A stretch of DNA of 64,000 nucleotides from Ricinus communis (GCF_019578655.1 NC_063263.1:9733001-9797000), one strand, 5' to 3'; shown: positions 1-13,086, numbered from the stretch's first letter. Notes: generated by a model not told the origin, from the sequence alone. A program made the numbers and translations.

Positions 1-57
1 GTTGGCTAACTATTTCATGCAACTGGAACAATAAGCGATTGAGCTATGCAAGCAGCA

Positions 58-2241
58 TCAATCATCAACCTCTGCTTTAATTTCCCTTTGTAGTTCTTCC
101 TTGTACTCCTCAAAAGTGCCTGGGAAATTCATTACAGTTCCATTTTCTACCACCCAGATTTCACTCCTTTCTTCATCCTCACAAACACGAGATATAAGCC
201 TAGAATCATGACTGACCAAGACAACTCCGCCAGTGAACTCATCTAGTGCATCAGCCAATGCATCAATACTCTGCATGTCCAAATGATTCGTCGGTTCATC
301 CAACATCAATATGTGTGGCTTTGACATAGAAATAGATGTGAACACAACCCGTGCTTTCTGCCCTCCTGATAGCTTTGCAATAGGAGTGAGATGATTATGG
401 CTAGGTAGTCCAAACTTTCCAAGCTTTGCGCGGACAGCCTCCTGCTTGCTAAGTCCCTCTTGATCTGGATGAAGTCGAAGAAGATATTGAACAGGTGTTT
501 CATCCATTGTCAAGAGGTCCACAAAATGCTGTGAATACCTCCCAATGCGCAACTTCTGACTTCTTCTTACTTCGCCCTCAGTAGGAACCAAATCACCAGC
601 AAGAAGATTAAGTAAAGTAGATTTTCCGGCTCCATTGGGCCCAACAATGGCAACACGAGTTCCCATATCAATCCCCACATCAACATTTGACAGCCTGAAA
701 TCCTCCCGGTTGGGATAACTAAAGCTGACTTCAATCAGCTGTAAAAGTGGCGGTGTCAGCTCTGTAGGTTCAGGGAAGTGGAACTCCACGCTATAATCTT
801 TCCATTTCTTGGGTGCCTCTGGCAGGGGTTCATCTTCATCAGCCTTGCCCTTTGCCTTGTTCTTTGATGCTTCCTTGGCAGCAGCAAATTTTGCACGGTC
901 TTTAACCTTTTCTTGCTGAGCACGGTTTCCTGATCTTTTAGCAGCTTTCACCTGCTTATCATAAATTTCAAACTTCTTGTTCATCTCTTTGCGGCGCTGC
1001 TCATAACCACTTTCAAAATCATCAAAATTCCCACGGTAGATATGAAGCTTCAAGTCATGAAGATGGATAATTTCATTGCATACAGTGTTAAGAAAATCTC
1101 TATCATGAGAAACTACAACAAGAGTTTTCTTCCACCTGCAAAGGTACTCCTCTAGCCAAAGTACAGCCCTGAGGTCAAGATGGTTAGTGGGTTCATCCAA
1201 CAGTAGTAGAGTCGGCTGCACAAAAAGTGCCCTAGCCAATGAGATTCTCATCCTCCAGCCACCACTAAATGACCTGGTAGGACGGCTCTGCATGTCCTTG
1301 GTGAAACCCAACCCAGCCAAAATCTTAGATGCCTGAGCCTCGGCAGCGTCTGACCCCAAGATCTGCAAATTCTCATACAATTCAGCAAGCTTCTCTCCTA
1401 CATCATCTCCATCTAAATCGTCACCATTTTCATCATCAGCAGCGGAGGTTGAATTTTGTAAAGATGCAACTTCTTGCCGAACCTTAAGAAGCTCTTCATT
1501 AGCTGCAACAACAGCTTCAAGAGCAGTTTTATCATCACCTACGACCTCTTGTTCAACCAGCAGCACATCAATATTTTTAGGTACAGGAATCTTCCTCCAA
1601 GCCAGAAGCTTCAACAATGTAGATTTACCCTTTCCATTAGGACCAACCAAGCCATATCTCTTTCCATGAGATATCTTCACTGATGCATTTTTTAAGAGTT
1701 CCTTTCCCCTTGCCGCCACAGAGAAATTTTCTATTGTTATGTCTTTAACATTAGCATCTGCATCATCTTCACCTTCAAGAACTGAAGCCCGGCTACCAAT
1801 AACAACAGTGAAAGCGTCATGGTCATCCTTAAGGGCCTCCCTCTTAGCCTGCTCTAAAGCCTGCGCAGCAAGCATGTCTTTCTTTTCTCGTTTCTTGAGT
1901 TCTTTGTCTGTTACAGAAGTATCAAGTGGCTTTCCTTGATTCCTTTGCTGCCCATTCGACTGTTTCCTTCCACCAGCCTGCTGTTGCTCCATATAATCAG
2001 AAGCGTCATCATCTTCTTCTTCCTCAGGAGGGAGATCAATCCCATCAATATAAGACGATAATTTGGAAGCCATTGTCTTGGTAGTGCCAGAGGAAGAGGT
2101 TGATCCCTTTTTTGGCTTCTCAGGCTTTTCCTCTGCACCAATAAGCAAGGGTGCAATAGAAACTTTCTCTTTCTTTCCTTCTTTGTTGCTTGGCTTAGCT
2201 TTAGTGGCTCCACCACCATCTTCTGTTTTCTTTTTTCCCAT
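58..2241 (-). CDS. ABCF4: ABCF-family soluble ABC protein (ABCF4/GCN4-like)
   Basis: A single coding exon encodes 727 residues. It has two ABC ATPase domains and no membrane segment, the layout of the ABCF (GCN20/EF-3-like) group, which acts on ribosomes or in translation control rather than in transport. Domain 1 has Walker A GPNGKGKST at residues 200-208, signature SFSGGW at 324-329 and Walker B LLLLDEPTNHLD at 345-356. Domain 2 has GPNGAGKST at 534-542, LSGGQ at 624-628 and LMLDEPTNHLD at 646-656. The N-terminal about 140 residues are charged, low-complexity and Lys/Glu-rich, and a basic linker (about 405-480) joins the domains. Length and N-terminus (MGKKK) agree with Arabidopsis ABCF4 (about 720 aa). 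All catalytic motifs are present. The ATG at 2241 is preceded by a plausible splice acceptor 13 nt upstream. Naming from remembered family sequences is secure at clade level. Confidence 0.95.
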   Translation of the reverse strand: MGKKKTEDGGGATKAKPSNKEGKKEKVSIAPLLIGAEEKPEKPKKGSTSSSGTTKTMASKLSSYIDGIDLPPEEEEDDDASDYMEQQQAGGRKQSNGQQRNQGKPLDTSVTDKELKKREKKDMLAAQALEQAKREALKDDHDAFTVVIGSRASVLEGEDDADANVKDITIENFSVAARGKELLKNASVKISHGKRYGLVGPNGKGKSTLLKLLAWRKIPVPKNIDVLLVEQEVVGDDKTALEAVVAANEELLKVRQEVASLQNSTSAADDENGDDLDGDDVGEKLAELYENLQILGSDAAEAQASKILAGLGFTKDMQSRPTRSFSGGWRMRISLARALFVQPTLLLLDEPTNHLDLRAVLWLEEYLCRWKKTLVVVSHDRDFLNTVCNEIIHLHDLKLHIYRGNFDDFESGYEQRRKEMNKKFEIYDKQVKAAKRSGNRAQQEKVKDRAKFAAAKEASKNKAKGKADEDEPLPEAPKKWKDYSVEFHFPEPTELTPPLLQLIEVSFSYPNREDFRLSNVDVGIDMGTRVAIVGPNGAGKSTLLNLLAGDLVPTEGEVRRSQKLRIGRYSQHFVDLLTMDETPVQYLLRLHPDQEGLSKQEAVRAKLGKFGLPSHNHLTPIAKLSGGQKARVVFTSISMSKPHILMLDEPTNHLDMQSIDALADALDEFTGGVVLVSHDSRLISRVCEDEERSEIWVVENGTVMNFPGTFEEYKEELQREIKAEVDD

Positions 2242-2792
2242 TCTAGAAATTGCACTGCAAAAACATATTAGTATTGCATATTAGAAATCTGAGACTCCAC
2301 TTTTCTGTATTAAAATTGTCAATGGGAAAACATAAATGGAAAGCAGCAGCAGAAACACATAAGTAGCAGCAAAACCAGGATACGTAGAAAAAAGTATTAG
2401 AAAATAGAAATGGTGGAAAAGAAAACACAGCAGATAAAAACCAGCAAAAACCATAAACAGCAGCAGCATACTCCAAGAAAGCCACAACAGATGGCAGGAA
2501 ATTATCATAGCAGCAGTAGACTCAAGAGAGCAAGAAAATCAGCAGAGGCATCAATACATATGAAATTTTATGCCCTAAATGGTAATCGATTCATGCTTCA
2601 AATTATACGAATTAAATTAATCTAGCAATTCCGACCAGAATAATTTAAATCTTCTTTACTTCTTGGTCCACAACATGATGCTATAAATCAACAGGTGAAG
2701 ATAAAACATATCCCATTACTAATAATTAATCGAAAACACTAAATAAAGGAGAGACAGCAAGAGATACATATTCTATTTTCAAGAAGAATATG

Positions 2793-2886
2793 TGGCCTAT
2801 GTCTAGATTAACTCTTCAAAAATGTCCACGTTTGTGTAGAAAAATATATGGCCTATGTCTAGATTAACTCTTCAAAAATGTCCACG
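2793..2886. repeat. Spaced direct repeat of 38 bp
   Basis: The segment 2793-2830, beginning TGGCCTATGTCTAG and ending GTCCACG, recurs exactly at 2849-2886, a period of 56 bp. It lies inside the probable leader intron of ABCF4 and is best explained by a local tandem duplication. Confidence 0.85.
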
Positions 2887-3223
2887 AAACTATACATATA
2901 AAAGAGTTACGTGTTCTTTTCTCATCTAAATTCCAAAATTTTGAATGTTGCTTTAAAAAGGATAGAAGGTTTATGTCTTTGTAATTCCTCATTGGTGTGT
3001 AAGGACCATAATTCCTCCATCTTATCAAAACTCTCTAAACGTTACCAGTATCAGATGTTAGCCTAACTTCATAACCAGAATTAAGTAAAATATTCTGTGA
3101 ATTATCTGGGACAACATGATGTATCTATTGGTCTAAGGATTGCATGAAAAACTGGCTAACTTATCTCAACTACTATACAAGTAGTCATTGAAATCTAAAT
3201 ATTGTCCTTGTGTACTCTAGAAG

Positions 3224-3225
3224 AA

Positions 3226-3256
<31 letters not shown>

Positions 3257-3263
3257 TATTATA
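3224..3263. repeat. (ATT)n microsatellite
   Basis: About 13 ATT/TTA units with one interruption lie in the ABCF4 leader intron. A similar ATT tract lies at 8786-8808. Confidence 0.85.
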
Positions 3264-4094
3264 GTTTAGAAGCAGAGGTCCAAAAGTTAACAAGATCTGT
3301 GTCCTTATAATTATTTTTCTAATAATTTTGTTTTAAAAAATATGACATAGAAAATTTAGATTTGGTCCATCTCCCTTGGTCGGTCATAACCCCCGATATA
3401 GGACAAACTTAGATAACTTGTTCTACACAAAATCTGATTTCCAGGTCTCATTTGTGAGAAATTCAGATCTAGAAAAAAAAAAGGAAAAAAAAAAAAAAAG
3501 AAAAGCATAAGAAAACTTCCATAAGAGTCAAAACTTGAAAGGTTTAAGAGTCACACCTAAGGAGAATTGAACCGCACAATTCTTGAGCAGCAATTTGCAG
3601 GAAATCTTTATTTATTGAAAATTATAAACTAATACTATTTATGAAATACTAAACCAACTTAAACTCTTAAATCAGACTTAAAATAAAATAAAAACTCTCT
3701 TGTTTTCTTGATGTTTTTCTTGTCCGCATCACACCCAGAAAATACAAGAGAAACGATATTATATTGCAAATATAATAGAAAAAGAAAGATCCATTATCAT
3801 CAACAACACAGCCAATTGATATAAATACCTTTTGATGGTTCAAAGTAAATCCAAATTCCTTGAGATCATTGGTTTTCGCAGACCATAAATTGAAATTGTT
3901 TCGTCAATCACAAATTCGTAGTTGCTAGAAATCGAAAACCCACAACTCTCCTGTGATCGAACTGGTATGTCGGTCGAAATAGCTAGTGGACTCCGACTGG
4001 TCTTCAATGAAGGCAACGATGATAGCAATATAGGGGAGAAAGAGGCGGTGGCTATGAGATCGACAGAAGAAACGGTGAGGCGGAGAAATTTTTG

Positions 4095-4140
4095 AAACCC
4101 TAAAGTTAAAATTTGGTGTTTTTAGGATAATTATTATATA
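4095..4140 (-). promoter_or_regulatory. Core promoter of ABCF4: TATA box and telo-box
   Basis: On the minus strand TATATAA lies at 4140-4134, about 30 bp upstream of the expected transcription start near 4105. Just downstream, the plus strand reads AAACCCTAA at 4095-4103. This is the telo-box known from promoters of plant translation-apparatus genes, which fits an ABCF protein acting on translation. No start-site data support it here. Confidence 0.45.
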
Positions 4141-4255
4141 CCCCTTTATATTACCATATTATCCTATTTACTTCTAATATTTAAAAAAAAAATTATCCTA
4201 ATGTACGCTAATATAAATACTTTTTTTGATTTATAACAGTTAAAGAAATAGCAAA

Positions 4256-4800
4256 CTAGTGTTTATTATTATCTTATTACAAAATTAAATTTATAAATAA
4301 AATTATTAAAATTTTTAATTGTATTTTTTATATTTTAAAATTTTATTAATAAAATAATATAAAATTAATTTTAAAATAATTAATAATTAATTTAATATTA
4401 TATAAATTAATATCATTATAATTAATATTACTATTTTAATATAAGAAATTATTATATAGTTAAAAATTAATGTATGAGTAAATATAATATTTAAAATGTT
4501 ATTTTTATAATTAAAATATAATTTAATTAAAAATAATATATTAATTAATATAGTATTAAAATATAATAATATAATATTTATAAAAATATAATTAAATTTT
4601 TATTTAATTAAAAAATTAATTTATTAGTTAATATAATATTAAAGTATAATAGATATTTTATCTTTTTAAAATTAGAATCTAACTTGTTTGATCCTCTTAT
4701 TATTGAAAGAAAGAAAATAATTATTAAAGTCCAAGTTAATGACAAAATAATATATATTAATTTGTTATTAGTTAAAATTCTGATATTTTTTATTTGTAAT
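4256..4800 (-). repeat. Helitron-like AT-rich repeat, copy 1 (degraded)
   Basis: Begins at a CTAG (4256-4259) and then shows the family body: TTATTATTAT, then AAAATTAAATTTATA, then long TTTAATATTAT/AAAATTAATTT stretches shared with the copies at 12422 and 31550. The hairpin next to CTAG is lost. The right boundary is approximate. Confidence 0.35.
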
Positions 4801-6466
4801 GGAAACAAATCTTATGAATAAATATAAAACTGACGATTGCTTACAATAAATACTTGCTTAAAAGAATTAATACTAATGTGCTTAAAAAAAAAGAGCAAAC
4901 TTAAAAGACAACTATATTTATTTAGTTAAGAAAAGCAGGCAAAGGGATTCTTGCAACATTTTTTGTTTCAAACAAATATTTATTAAATTCATAAAAAGAA
5001 ATTGCTTGGATTCAAGAAAGAAAATCCGAATTTGAACATTCATAAAACAAATACAAGATCAATGCCCATTTCTTAAGCTTTCACATACTTTTTTGATACC
5101 AAGTTTCCACAACCTTAATTCCTCATCAACCCTAAATTAAGAAAACTAGTTTTTATTTTATTTTATTTTATTTATGGTTCATACCATCAATTTTTACTTT
5201 TTTTATTAAATACTTTTATTAGACATTTTAAGCGTCAATTCTTCATATTAATTATTAAATTTATCAATTCATCAATTATGCTATTTAATTTTTAACTATT
5301 GAGATTCAATAAAATAATTTAGTATTACATTAAAATTCAAATATATATTCAATAGTAATTTATAATTTAAAATAAAAAAATATGATTTTGTTTTAGATGA
5401 CAGTATTTATGATAATAAATGAACCGCATTTTGAACTATTAGTTATTTAACTAATAATTATAAGAAAAAAAAAACTATAATTTATGAAGGACATATCTTT
5501 TTTAAATAGGAAAAAGTATGTTTAAATATTCATTTCTCATCAATATGGTACTCATAATTAATTGAAATCTTCATATATTTGCGGACAATAATAGAATTAA
5601 AACACTAAGTGTTGAAGTTGATTGATAGATAAAGGGAGGTTGGTTCAATATTAATTTGGGTCTTGAATGGCAAGTCTTAGTGAAATTAGACAGCCTAATT
5701 TGACAAAGTTTGCTGTATAGAAATGAAGCTTTTTCTGAACTTGAGAGCTTAAAAAAAGCTATAATTTAAATACTTATATATAAATATAGTGTTCTCTAAG
5801 ACAGAGTGTTCTATCTATATAATAAAATTTCTCCATATATTTTTAGATAGAACATTAATACATAAACATCTTAATCAAACATCGTAATACATATATTCAA
5901 TTCCTCGAGGGAACGAGAATTTGCAACATAAGGAAAACATATATGGAATAGGGCTTCAATAAATGGAAAGGCACCAAACAGAGATTGCAAATTTGCTAAC
6001 TTTAACACAGCAGTACAAAACTAATATAACTTATGTTTTTTAATTTTTTTGAATTTTAACGAGTTTAGCAGTTTAAAGAATTTCAAACGAAGAAATATGA
6101 TATAAAAAATTCATACAATAAATTAAAATATAATGAAAAACCTATTAAAAAGGTAACAAGTTACTTAATTTAATAGCTATAATTAAAAGATTATAATCTA
6201 AAGGTAAAAAATCTCTAGGTATATATTACACCTAAGTCCACTACAAAATGACTTTTTTTTTTTTTTTTTAATTATGGGTGTGGGAACTTATGCTCACTTT
6301 CTTAATTTTTATGTTTTGAATTGTAAGGTACATGTGGGAATCTTTATCCTCATTCCTTTAATTTTTTTAAATTAGACTTTTGTCCCCACTCTTTTAATAT
6401 TTTTTCAAATTATGATAAATAAATTTATAAAAATTATATATAAATAAATATTTATATTAATAAAAA

Positions 6467-7140
6467 TTAGTTGTTTACATGTATATTGTACGACTATTAT
6501 AATTATTTTAATTATAAATAATAATCAACATAATTATTTTTTATTATCATCTTACATTCTAATTCAATTCAATCCGATTCATTATAGTTTAATGATTATT
6601 TTTTAAATATATATATTAATTTCTGAGCCAAATTTTTAACATATGTTGCTATTTTGATATTTTTACGTTGACATATATATTTATTTTTGACAGAATAAAA
6701 TTTTTATTTTTTAAATTATTGATAAAATGAATTTAAAAAATAAATATTATACTAAAAATAATATATTGAATAATTGTTCTTTATATATTTATGAAAACTA
6801 GTTGTTTATTTGCCTGTAACGACTGTCTTACTTATTTTAATGATAAATAATAATATAACATTAACTATATATATATATATGTTAAATAATTTTTTAAATA
6901 TCTTATACTTATTTATTAAAATTTTAAAGTAATTATAAATTAAATATTTTTAATATCTTTCTTTTTTATATTTTAAGATTTTATTAGTAATAATATAAAA
7001 ATAATCAATAAATTAATAGAAAAACTATAAGATTATACATAAATTAAAATTTTATGTGTCGATGATAAATACATGTGTCAAAATAAAAAATTTATGTGTC
7101 AAAATATAGTAACTCATGTCAAAGAGTTTTTATTGGATTA
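6467..7140 (-). repeat. Helitron-like AT-rich repeats, two nested or adjacent copies
   Basis: Two heads of the same family occur 331 bp apart. TTAGTTGTTTAC at 6467 is followed by a GTACGACTATTATAATTATT motif. CTAGTTGTTTATTTG at 6798 is followed by ACGACTG and ATAAATAATAATA. The right end contains repeated ATGTGTCAAAA/CATGTGTC motifs (7050-7120), which also occur near the far end of the copy at 12422. Boundaries are approximate. Confidence 0.4.
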
Positions 7141-9647
7141 GATATAAATATTAATATTTTGTTCATTATATATACTGAAATATTCATCGTTTATATTATA
7201 TATATTCATTAGAAGTAATATTTTATAATAATTGTTTTTTTAATATAAATATTTATTATCTATGAATTTAATATTCATTGAGGTTAATGTTTATATTTAT
7301 TTTATTTCATGTATTATTCATCAGTATTAATATTAATATTTGTTATATAGTATTATAATGTTCATTGCCCGTATATACAGTATTCATGTGTTTGTGAATG
7401 AATATTTGTCATTAATTCATTCAAACGAATATATATAATATAAATATAAAATAAATCGTCTTTATAGTTAGTAAATAAAGAAACGTCAAATTTAAATTAT
7501 ACTAAAAATTATTTATATTATGGTATGTAAATTTTTTAATAAAATAAAATAAATAAAAAATAAGTATTTAATTTTTAAATAATGAACATTCACATCCAAT
7601 ATAAATTTAATAAATATAAATTAATTAATATTTAGTATAAATTTAATAAAAATATATATATTATTGTAAAAAAAATGCATCAGTATGAGACGCGCCTCAA
7701 CGTCGGACGCGCTTTAAACTAGACTATATACGGACATGGGTCCATGTCATAAGAATTGTTATCTTTATCATACTGTCCATTTTAGAGGGAAACACATGTA
7801 ACAAGCTTTGGTTTTTTGACAATTACGAAGTGTACGGGCTTTCATTTCATGGGCCACTACCCAATGCCAATGGTGTTCTGGTCCACTTTCTCTTTGTCCA
7901 ATTTCAATTATATATCTTTTCAATGGATTGGAATTGCCGATTCCATACCACAGACAGATGACCCGTTTGGAAATTTGGGTCTGATACGAGAAATTATACA
8001 TTGAAATTACTATTTTGCATCATATATAAAATGATAAATCAATCTATCATTTCAATACACATAACTCTTATCCTATAGTTTGTATAAACTGTCATGTCCC
8101 AATTTCATTTTTTTACTTGCTATTATATGGAAGCTTAAAATAGTACTAGTAGTTAGATGAGCTAATTTTATTTATTTTTAGAATATAATAATAACGTGAG
8201 TGCAACATGATTTCAGAATAATTAAAATATTATAAGAAATTATATAAGCTTTCGAAGCAATTAAAGTATTATTAAGAATTATTAAATAGATAAATTTCAA
8301 AACTTGTGTTTATAATATAGATATTAGAAGTTAAGAAATTGAGTAAATTTGAAAATTTGAAAATTTAATTAATTCAATAAAATCTGTCAACATAAGGTAA
8401 TGATCTATATATTCAGATAAGATAATAGCGCAATTAAAATTTATATTTTTTTTAGTATTTTACACAATTGTTTTTGAAAAGGGTATTTTGCGCCGTCAAA
8501 ATTTTAAAAAAATCAAAAGTTCATTTATTTTAAATTTTTAGGGTGATATTTTTTTTGCGTGGTTTCACCTTTGGATTTCTTCTATTTCAGCCATAGCAGT
8601 ATGAACTTAAATTTATAGAAATCATATTCGAAAAAGGGTTTAATTCTAACATCCTAAATTCATCCCTTTTTGTAATCATTGTTTAACTATTAGCTAGTGT
8701 TTATTAATTCTTGTTTCGACATGAATAAAACTGTTATTACAACTGGATGAAAAATGATACATGGACTAATTATTGTAGGGATCATCATTATTATTATTAT
8801 TATTATTTTGAACATTGAGTATCATTTCAAGGAACAACAGCATGATCTGGAATTACAAGGGGTGATAAAAGAAATAGGCATGCATATTGGATATCAGAAA
8901 ATGAGAAGCTTTTTATCTGCCACTTTGTTGGCTTGTTTGTCTCCACAGTGGAGTCTGGTCTGGAGCTGCCAATTAGGAAAATATAGCCCCCGCCTAATAT
9001 TATGGATAACTGTTGCAATTTTCCCATGTTTTCCCTTTTGCTGCTTTCAATGCCAACGTTTCTGTTGCCAGAAGGGAGGCAGTGAAGTGATTAGAGGATA
9101 CACTATCCACCACCTGACCTCCATTATTCCAACACTAACTCTTGTTGTTTAAACGGAAATGTAAAACTGTCCATAATAGCTGAGGTATATATACCTTTTT
9201 CCACAAGGAAAAATATCAATCAACACTTTAATAACAGACCAAACCCAATTGGATTAGTAACAACTCTCATTACCGGAATCTGAGGTCTCACTTCAAAAAA
9301 TGAGGATTAATTTTTCATAAAATAAAATCAGACAAGTATGAGATATATAGTGCTCCATTTAAAAGAATTCTCTTATCTTAAAAAAAGAACTGGAAACTGA
9401 AAACAAGAAAGAAAGAAAAGAATAAAAGACAGATGAAGCCGTCAGTTTCTCCTAAAATGATGAAGACTTTGACCCCTTTGGTGAAAAGCATCTTCCGACC
9501 TTATCCAAACAACTCATTTTATTTCACAATCAAATCCAAAGCACCACTGGGGCAAAGTATATTTAGGTTCAATTTTTCTTCTAATATTTAAGTTCAATAA
9601 CTGGAAACTGGAAATTGTTTAAATACAAAATAAAATTAAAAAGAGTG

Positions 9648-9648
<1 letters not shown>

Positions 9649-9678
<30 letters not shown>
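9649..9678. repeat. (TA)n microsatellite
   Basis: An uninterrupted run of about 14 TA units in intergenic DNA. Confidence 0.9.
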
Positions 9679-9682
<4 letters not shown>

Positions 9683-12421
9683 CACACTAAAGATTTGAAA
9701 GAACATTAAAGAAAAAAAAAACATTTCTGAAGCTTAGCTTAAATTAAAATAAACTAAACATATAGAAATTTAAGAGCATATATAAACCTACTAATTATTA
9801 ATTTAAAAAGTTATACTAAAAAGCTATACATTAAACGTTCAATTCAGTTTCTGATACTTTAAAATTTAAAAGTTATTTTAAAAATATCAAATTTATATTC
9901 AGATCATTCACAATATAATAAAACAGAACAAGATTTTTAAAAAAATAAAGAAAATTAGAATATATATATATATATAGATAGATAGATAGATACATGCATA
10001 GCTGTATAGAAATGTGATATATTTTTGTCATTTGGGAAGAGAGGAAAAGAAACGGTCTTTTTATGTCGTTGAATCATCACTTACAACTTGAAAATAAAAG
10101 TTGTTTTGTTTTCATGTCTCCCCTACCCTTCTTCTATGGTTCTTTAGAAATGGCCTTTTCTTTCTTTTTCTTTTCTTTTTGAGGGAACTCTAGAGATGGC
10201 CATGAACTTTCTTCCTCTGCAACTTGAAGTCGCATCATAGAAGGAACAAAAGAAAAAAAAAAAAACAAAGGAAACCTGCTGCACATTCTGTACATATATA
10301 GGACTGATTAATTACTTGGAGACAAAGCCCGTCTTCTTTAACTTATAATCTTCTAAAAATTGACTTAGTAGACAAATCTGGAAGTTCTTTCTTTGCATGC
10401 AGGAAATAATAAAATTTTGGACCTACGTTTTCGACTATATATATTTTGATTATTTAGCCACAGAAATTCTTGTTCAACATTCAGTAACACTATAATTAAG
10501 AGCTCCCACCTCTTTTCCATGGCCAGTTCAATGACAGAGTTTCTCCTGTAAGGTACAGTAGGTCTATACAATACGAAAGTTTTTTTGTGTTCATGTACGT
10601 ACTTCACATGCACGTAGGTCCAATCCTCACCCAGGTGTGCCCAGGTACATTTACTTTCAATCGGACGGTCCACGAATTTAAATCAGCTTCATGATGAGAG
10701 GCCCTGAAAAAAAGAAAGTTGAAAGCACTGATTAAATTTATGATTTTATTTATTTTGACTATATTGTTCACCATTGAACAGTCTCTATCTCTCTTCTTAC
10801 AAATCTATTATTATTATCAAAATTAATGGGACTAATTAGTATATATAAAAAATGATCTTTATATTAGTGCTGGTGATGTATATGTATAGGTTTGTTTTAA
10901 AAGAAATACTGAGAGTGATGAATATCTGATGATTTGATGACCCTAACCCACAGCTGATTTTGCTTCTAAGCATATCTTTTATGATATGGGTTTCAATGTC
11001 TAGGTAAGACTAAGCCCTTTGACGCTGTAATCCAGTGATATGCCGGTGGTAACTCTATCACGTCTGCCCTAGCTCCCATGTTTATACATTACCTTGTCTA
11101 AGTGTAGGGAAACATATGCTCGGTTGCCAAGGAACATCTCTGCTTTTAACTTATATATATACACACACACACACACACTGCCCTAGAATTCGTCACCTAC
11201 TCACCTGCAACACCGCATATACCCCCCGTTTTTTATATATCTTAGACACACATGTGCTTACATTACATCTTTTAAGTAATAATTATACAGTAATCTATGC
11301 GATTCTTATAGTAAGAATGTATGCAGTTATGCTGATCCAATCAAATATGTTTATTGCATCAGGTAAATTCTTTTTCTTTAAATTTTTTTCCCCTTAATTA
11401 GTAGTCAAGTGGTAATAAACCAGTCAGTTTACTCACATCAGGATTAGAAAATGTACAGTTTGTAGTCTCATGATGCCAATTTTTTCTGATATTGTACTTT
11501 CTCAACTTTGCCCAATTAGTATTAATTCATTGATACTGAAATCGTATCTGTAAAGGGTACGAGATCAAAACTCCGTTGGAGAACATCTAATACTCTTTCA
11601 CCACACATTTCACATCGAGAATATTAAAGAATATGCAAAATTAGAGAACTGTACATATCGTGTCACTAATGTACTTAATTAGTGATGGCCCAGTTATGTA
11701 TACCTTGCTTGCTCTCTTGCTTTTTCTCCTTCCGAAAAAGATAGAACTAGCTCTCATTTTGATCCAGAAGGGATCATATAATTGCTAGTTGCTAGACACA
11801 ATCCTCATTGATGCCAGTTAATTTTCTAGATTGGATTGGGTCTTCTTCAATCTTGATCTTGCTTAATTAGCTGACAACAAGTCTAATATTCTGTCTACTT
11901 TAAATTTATTTTTATTTGAACTGATACAAGTGATCATAATAAGTTAAAATAAGCGGACTAGATCTTTTCAAATGATTCAGTTGGAAGCTAACTTCATGTC
12001 TAAATCAAGTCTTTTTTTCCTTAATCTATTTTTTTAATTTACTTTCTTAACTGGAAGATATCACCCAGATAATTTCCAAATCTTCACTTTTATGCATAGG
12101 GATCTGTAGGGAATCAATTATCACATTAGTTCCAAGGTTTCTTTTTTATATTTCTCTTTTTGCACACAACTCCTATGCCAGTCCTTTTCTGTAATTGGAT
12201 CATTTAGTTTGAGGTATTCACGTTTAATTAGGCTGAGCTTAGTTTTAAGTATGTTTAATCAAGGTCAAATTAAAATTAAAGTCTTAGTAGCCACAATATA
12301 TTTCAGATTTGATTTTTTTTTTTAAATTGATTTTTCACATCAATACATTAATAATCAAGTTGTACTTAGCGTGCATATATAAAAATGGTTATTAACTGGA
12401 AAAAGAATATAATTAACTAAA

Positions 12422-13086
12422 CTAGTTATTTACCCGTACATTACACGACTGCTATTATTATTTTGATTATAAAATTAAATTTATAGACATAATTTAATAA
12501 AATTTTTAATATTTAATACTGATTTATAATATTTTAAAAAAATAGCAAACTAACTATTTTTACACGTCCTTAATTTTTTTTAAAGATTTATTATTACAAT
12601 AATAAAAATATTGTTTTTAAAATATTTATTTATTAATTCTAATATTATATAAATTAATACTATCAATATAATTGATATTACTATTTTTTAAAATTAGAAA
12701 TTATTATAATAATTAAAAATTAATTTATTAGTGAACATAATATTTAAAAATATTATTTTCTATAATTAATATTATTATCTCATTAGAGAATTAATTTATT
12801 AGTAAATATAATATTAAAATATAATTAATATATTATTTTTTAAAATAATCGATATCTAATTAGAAAACTAATTTATATTAATATTAATAGATTATTTTTT
12901 TAAAATTAAAATGAGTGTTTAATAAAGAATGTAATTTATTAATAAAAAATATTATAAAATTACACATAAATTTAAATTTCATATATTAAAAGTAAATATA
13001 TATGTCAAGACAGCAATTTTATATTTCAAAATTTAAGCACATATGTCAAAAATCTTTATGTATATATATATATATATATATATATA
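12422..13086 (-). repeat. Helitron-like non-autonomous element, best-preserved left end
   Basis: Read on the minus strand, the 3' end is a decayed palindrome (plus strand CCCGTACATTACACGAC) followed a few bases later by CTAG at 12422-12425 and a flanking T. That is the hairpin-plus-CTRR-plus-T structure of Helitron 3' ends. The body is very AT-rich and closely matches the inverted copy at 31550-32038. A (TA)13 tract at 13061-13086 lies at the other end. There is no Rep/helicase coding, so it would be non-autonomous. The 5' TC terminus is not resolved. Confidence 0.5.

Larger units (their letters stand above)
2242..4105 (-). other. 5' UTR of ABCF4 with a long leader intron
   Basis: Thirteen bases upstream of the ATG the minus strand reads TTTTTGCAG followed by TGCA, a good acceptor with exon start at 2254. 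A matching donor, CAAAAG followed by GTATTT, ends a possible leader exon at 3829. That gives a 5' UTR intron of about 1.57 kb (2255-3828) and a first exon from 3829 to about 4105. The intron contains a spaced 38-bp duplication and an ATT microsatellite. Leader introns are common in highly expressed plant genes. Assignment is from splice-site inspection only. Confidence 0.5.

Noticed and set aside
7768..8004. Overlapping open frames on both strands
   Set aside because: Neither has recognisable protein features, and one begins without ATG.
8754..9152. 132-codon open frame on the plus strand with isoleucine runs
   Set aside because: The N-terminal part is the translation of an ATT microsatellite, and there is no domain, homologue or splice context. 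Likely chance.
10914..10965. C/D snoRNA-like motifs (TGATGA and CTGA boxes)
   Set aside because: Boxes are present but spacing is wrong and there is no terminal stem; such short motifs are frequent by chance.
11116..11397. 93-codon open frame
   Set aside because: Much of its start comes from an AC repeat (Tyr-Thr-His-Thr) and the rest is low-complexity.
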